Source of the DNA: JBJKRF01 sp046704785
GTDB lineage: Bacteria > Chloroflexota > Anaerolineae > Anaerolineales > Villigracilaceae
NCBI GenBank assembly: GCA_046704785.1
Contig: JBJKRF010000120.1
Location: 1-50,989, forward strand
DNA length: 50,989 nucleotides
Reading direction: 5' to 3'
Numbering within the stretch: the stretch's first letter is position 1; every line of letters begins with the position of its first letter. The notes below the pieces were generated by a model, which did not search any database, was not told where the DNA came from, and saw only the letters and a list, made by a program, of their open reading frames with translations. A program made the position numbers and the translations under genes. Positions 50,668 through 50,989 of this stretch are shown in pieces.

Positions 50668-50989
50668 GCTGTCCTCTGCTCCAAACCGTAATTTTCTGCA
50701 ATAAACTCTGTTCCGAAAGACGGTTAATTTCACCGGGACCGCCGCCTTACATCCTGGTACAAAGTTTACCTTAAAACAGCCATCGAAAGAACCAACCAAG
50801 AGTCTCATTGAGCCGCGTCTCAGACGGTAAGATAGGGTTCACTGAGAACCGACGGAATAAAACCAGTAATTCCAAATTTGAAAATAAAATTCCCGATAAA
50901 AAAGCCAAAACTTTAACGCCAAGTCGCAAAGCCGCAAAGATTCTTAAGAAATTTGCTCCGTTGTGAGGCTAATCGGCCTTTCCGTCGAT
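50668..50989. other. Window-end intergenic region, no gene seen
   Basis: About 320 bp upstream of the aldo/keto reductase. No ORF is convincing. It contains the CGCAAAG-type short repeats at 50918-50940 and otherwise AT-rich sequence. Confidence 0.5.
50918..50940. repeat. Short CGCAAAG-type repeat array
   Basis: CGCCAAG (50918-50924), CGCAAAG (50926-50932) and CGCAAAG (50934-50940) lie at 8-nt periodicity. I recall similar CGCAAAG-rich intergenic strings in many environmental bacterial genomes. Confidence 0.5.

Noticed and set aside
1..50989. CRISPR array, tRNA, rRNA, insertion sequence or prophage
   Set aside because: I saw no regularly spaced long repeats, cloverleaf-like segments, rRNA signatures, transposase, integrase or phage structural motifs.

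Overview
The window is a chromosomal segment from a bacterium that most resembles Chloroflexota, class Anaerolineae. This is inferred from gene content, since there is no rRNA here. Pointers are a roadblock/LC7 plus V4R signalling operon, a Tad pilus locus with no secretin gene, Thr/Pro-rich surface linkers, a transaldolase/glucose-6-phosphate isomerase fusion, a SufR-type regulator next to a MIP18-family gene, and many large membrane glycosyltransferases. Overall G+C is fairly high, with a clear dip across the pilus locus. No tRNA, rRNA, transposase, phage gene or CRISPR array was found.

Layout. 1-525: a repeat-rich, gene-free start holding a G/C homopolymer patch, a promoter and an attenuator-like leader. 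526-2900: ABC-F ATPase overlapping an AadA-like nucleotidyltransferase, a likely antibiotic-response operon. 2952-6174: envelope lipoprotein (DUF348-G5-3D), LCP ligase and rsmA, an arrangement that recalls yabE-rnmV-ksgA of Bacillus. 6171-8840 (minus): roadblock, V4R, response regulator and dolichol-phosphate-mannose-synthase-like glycosyltransferase, behind a promoter embedded in a palindrome. 9113-11443: L,D-transpeptidase and a convergent anchored DNRLRE surface protein. 11826-12856: sufR-like regulator and MIP18/DUF59 gene. 12979-18875 (minus): NAD(P)HX repair enzyme, MFS exporter, GNAT, GT-C glycosyltransferase and class II aldolase. 18923-22388 (minus): ileS under a T-box. 22473-29334 (minus): a membrane glycosyltransferase, then tkt-rpiB-tal/pgi-phhB. 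29771-31280: a small membrane protein and an unusual coiled-coil/GRAM-like/zinc-ribbon protein. 31335-34621: DUF429 protein, thioredoxin-Lgt-like-FolB operon and folE. 34797-36161 (minus): hpf and comF. 36167-44077 (minus): tadC, tadB, tadA, cpaE and cpaB, an unlisted 49-residue flp pilin gene, then a DegS/DegU-like two-component pair. 44308-50667 (minus): three GT-C membrane proteins, a diacylglycerol-kinase-family enzyme and an aldo/keto reductase.

How it fits together. The window mixes housekeeping (ileS, rsmA, pentose phosphate pathway, pterin/folate steps, metabolite repair) with envelope construction (LCP, L,D-transpeptidase, Lgt-like protein, many polyprenyl-sugar-dependent glycosyltransferases that the DPM1-like enzyme could feed) and a surface pilus with its own likely regulators and a downstream competence-type comF. 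The most striking signals are: (i) the ABC-F leader, where a 5-codon ORF is exactly complementary to the sequence just before the ABC-F start and encloses an intrinsic terminator; (ii) an isoleucyl-tRNA synthetase with a swapped G-x-H-H signature; (iii) the palindromic promoter of the roadblock/V4R operon; (iv) an Lgt homologue that seems to lack residues thought essential; and (v) the flp gene with its own promoter and terminator inside the tad locus.
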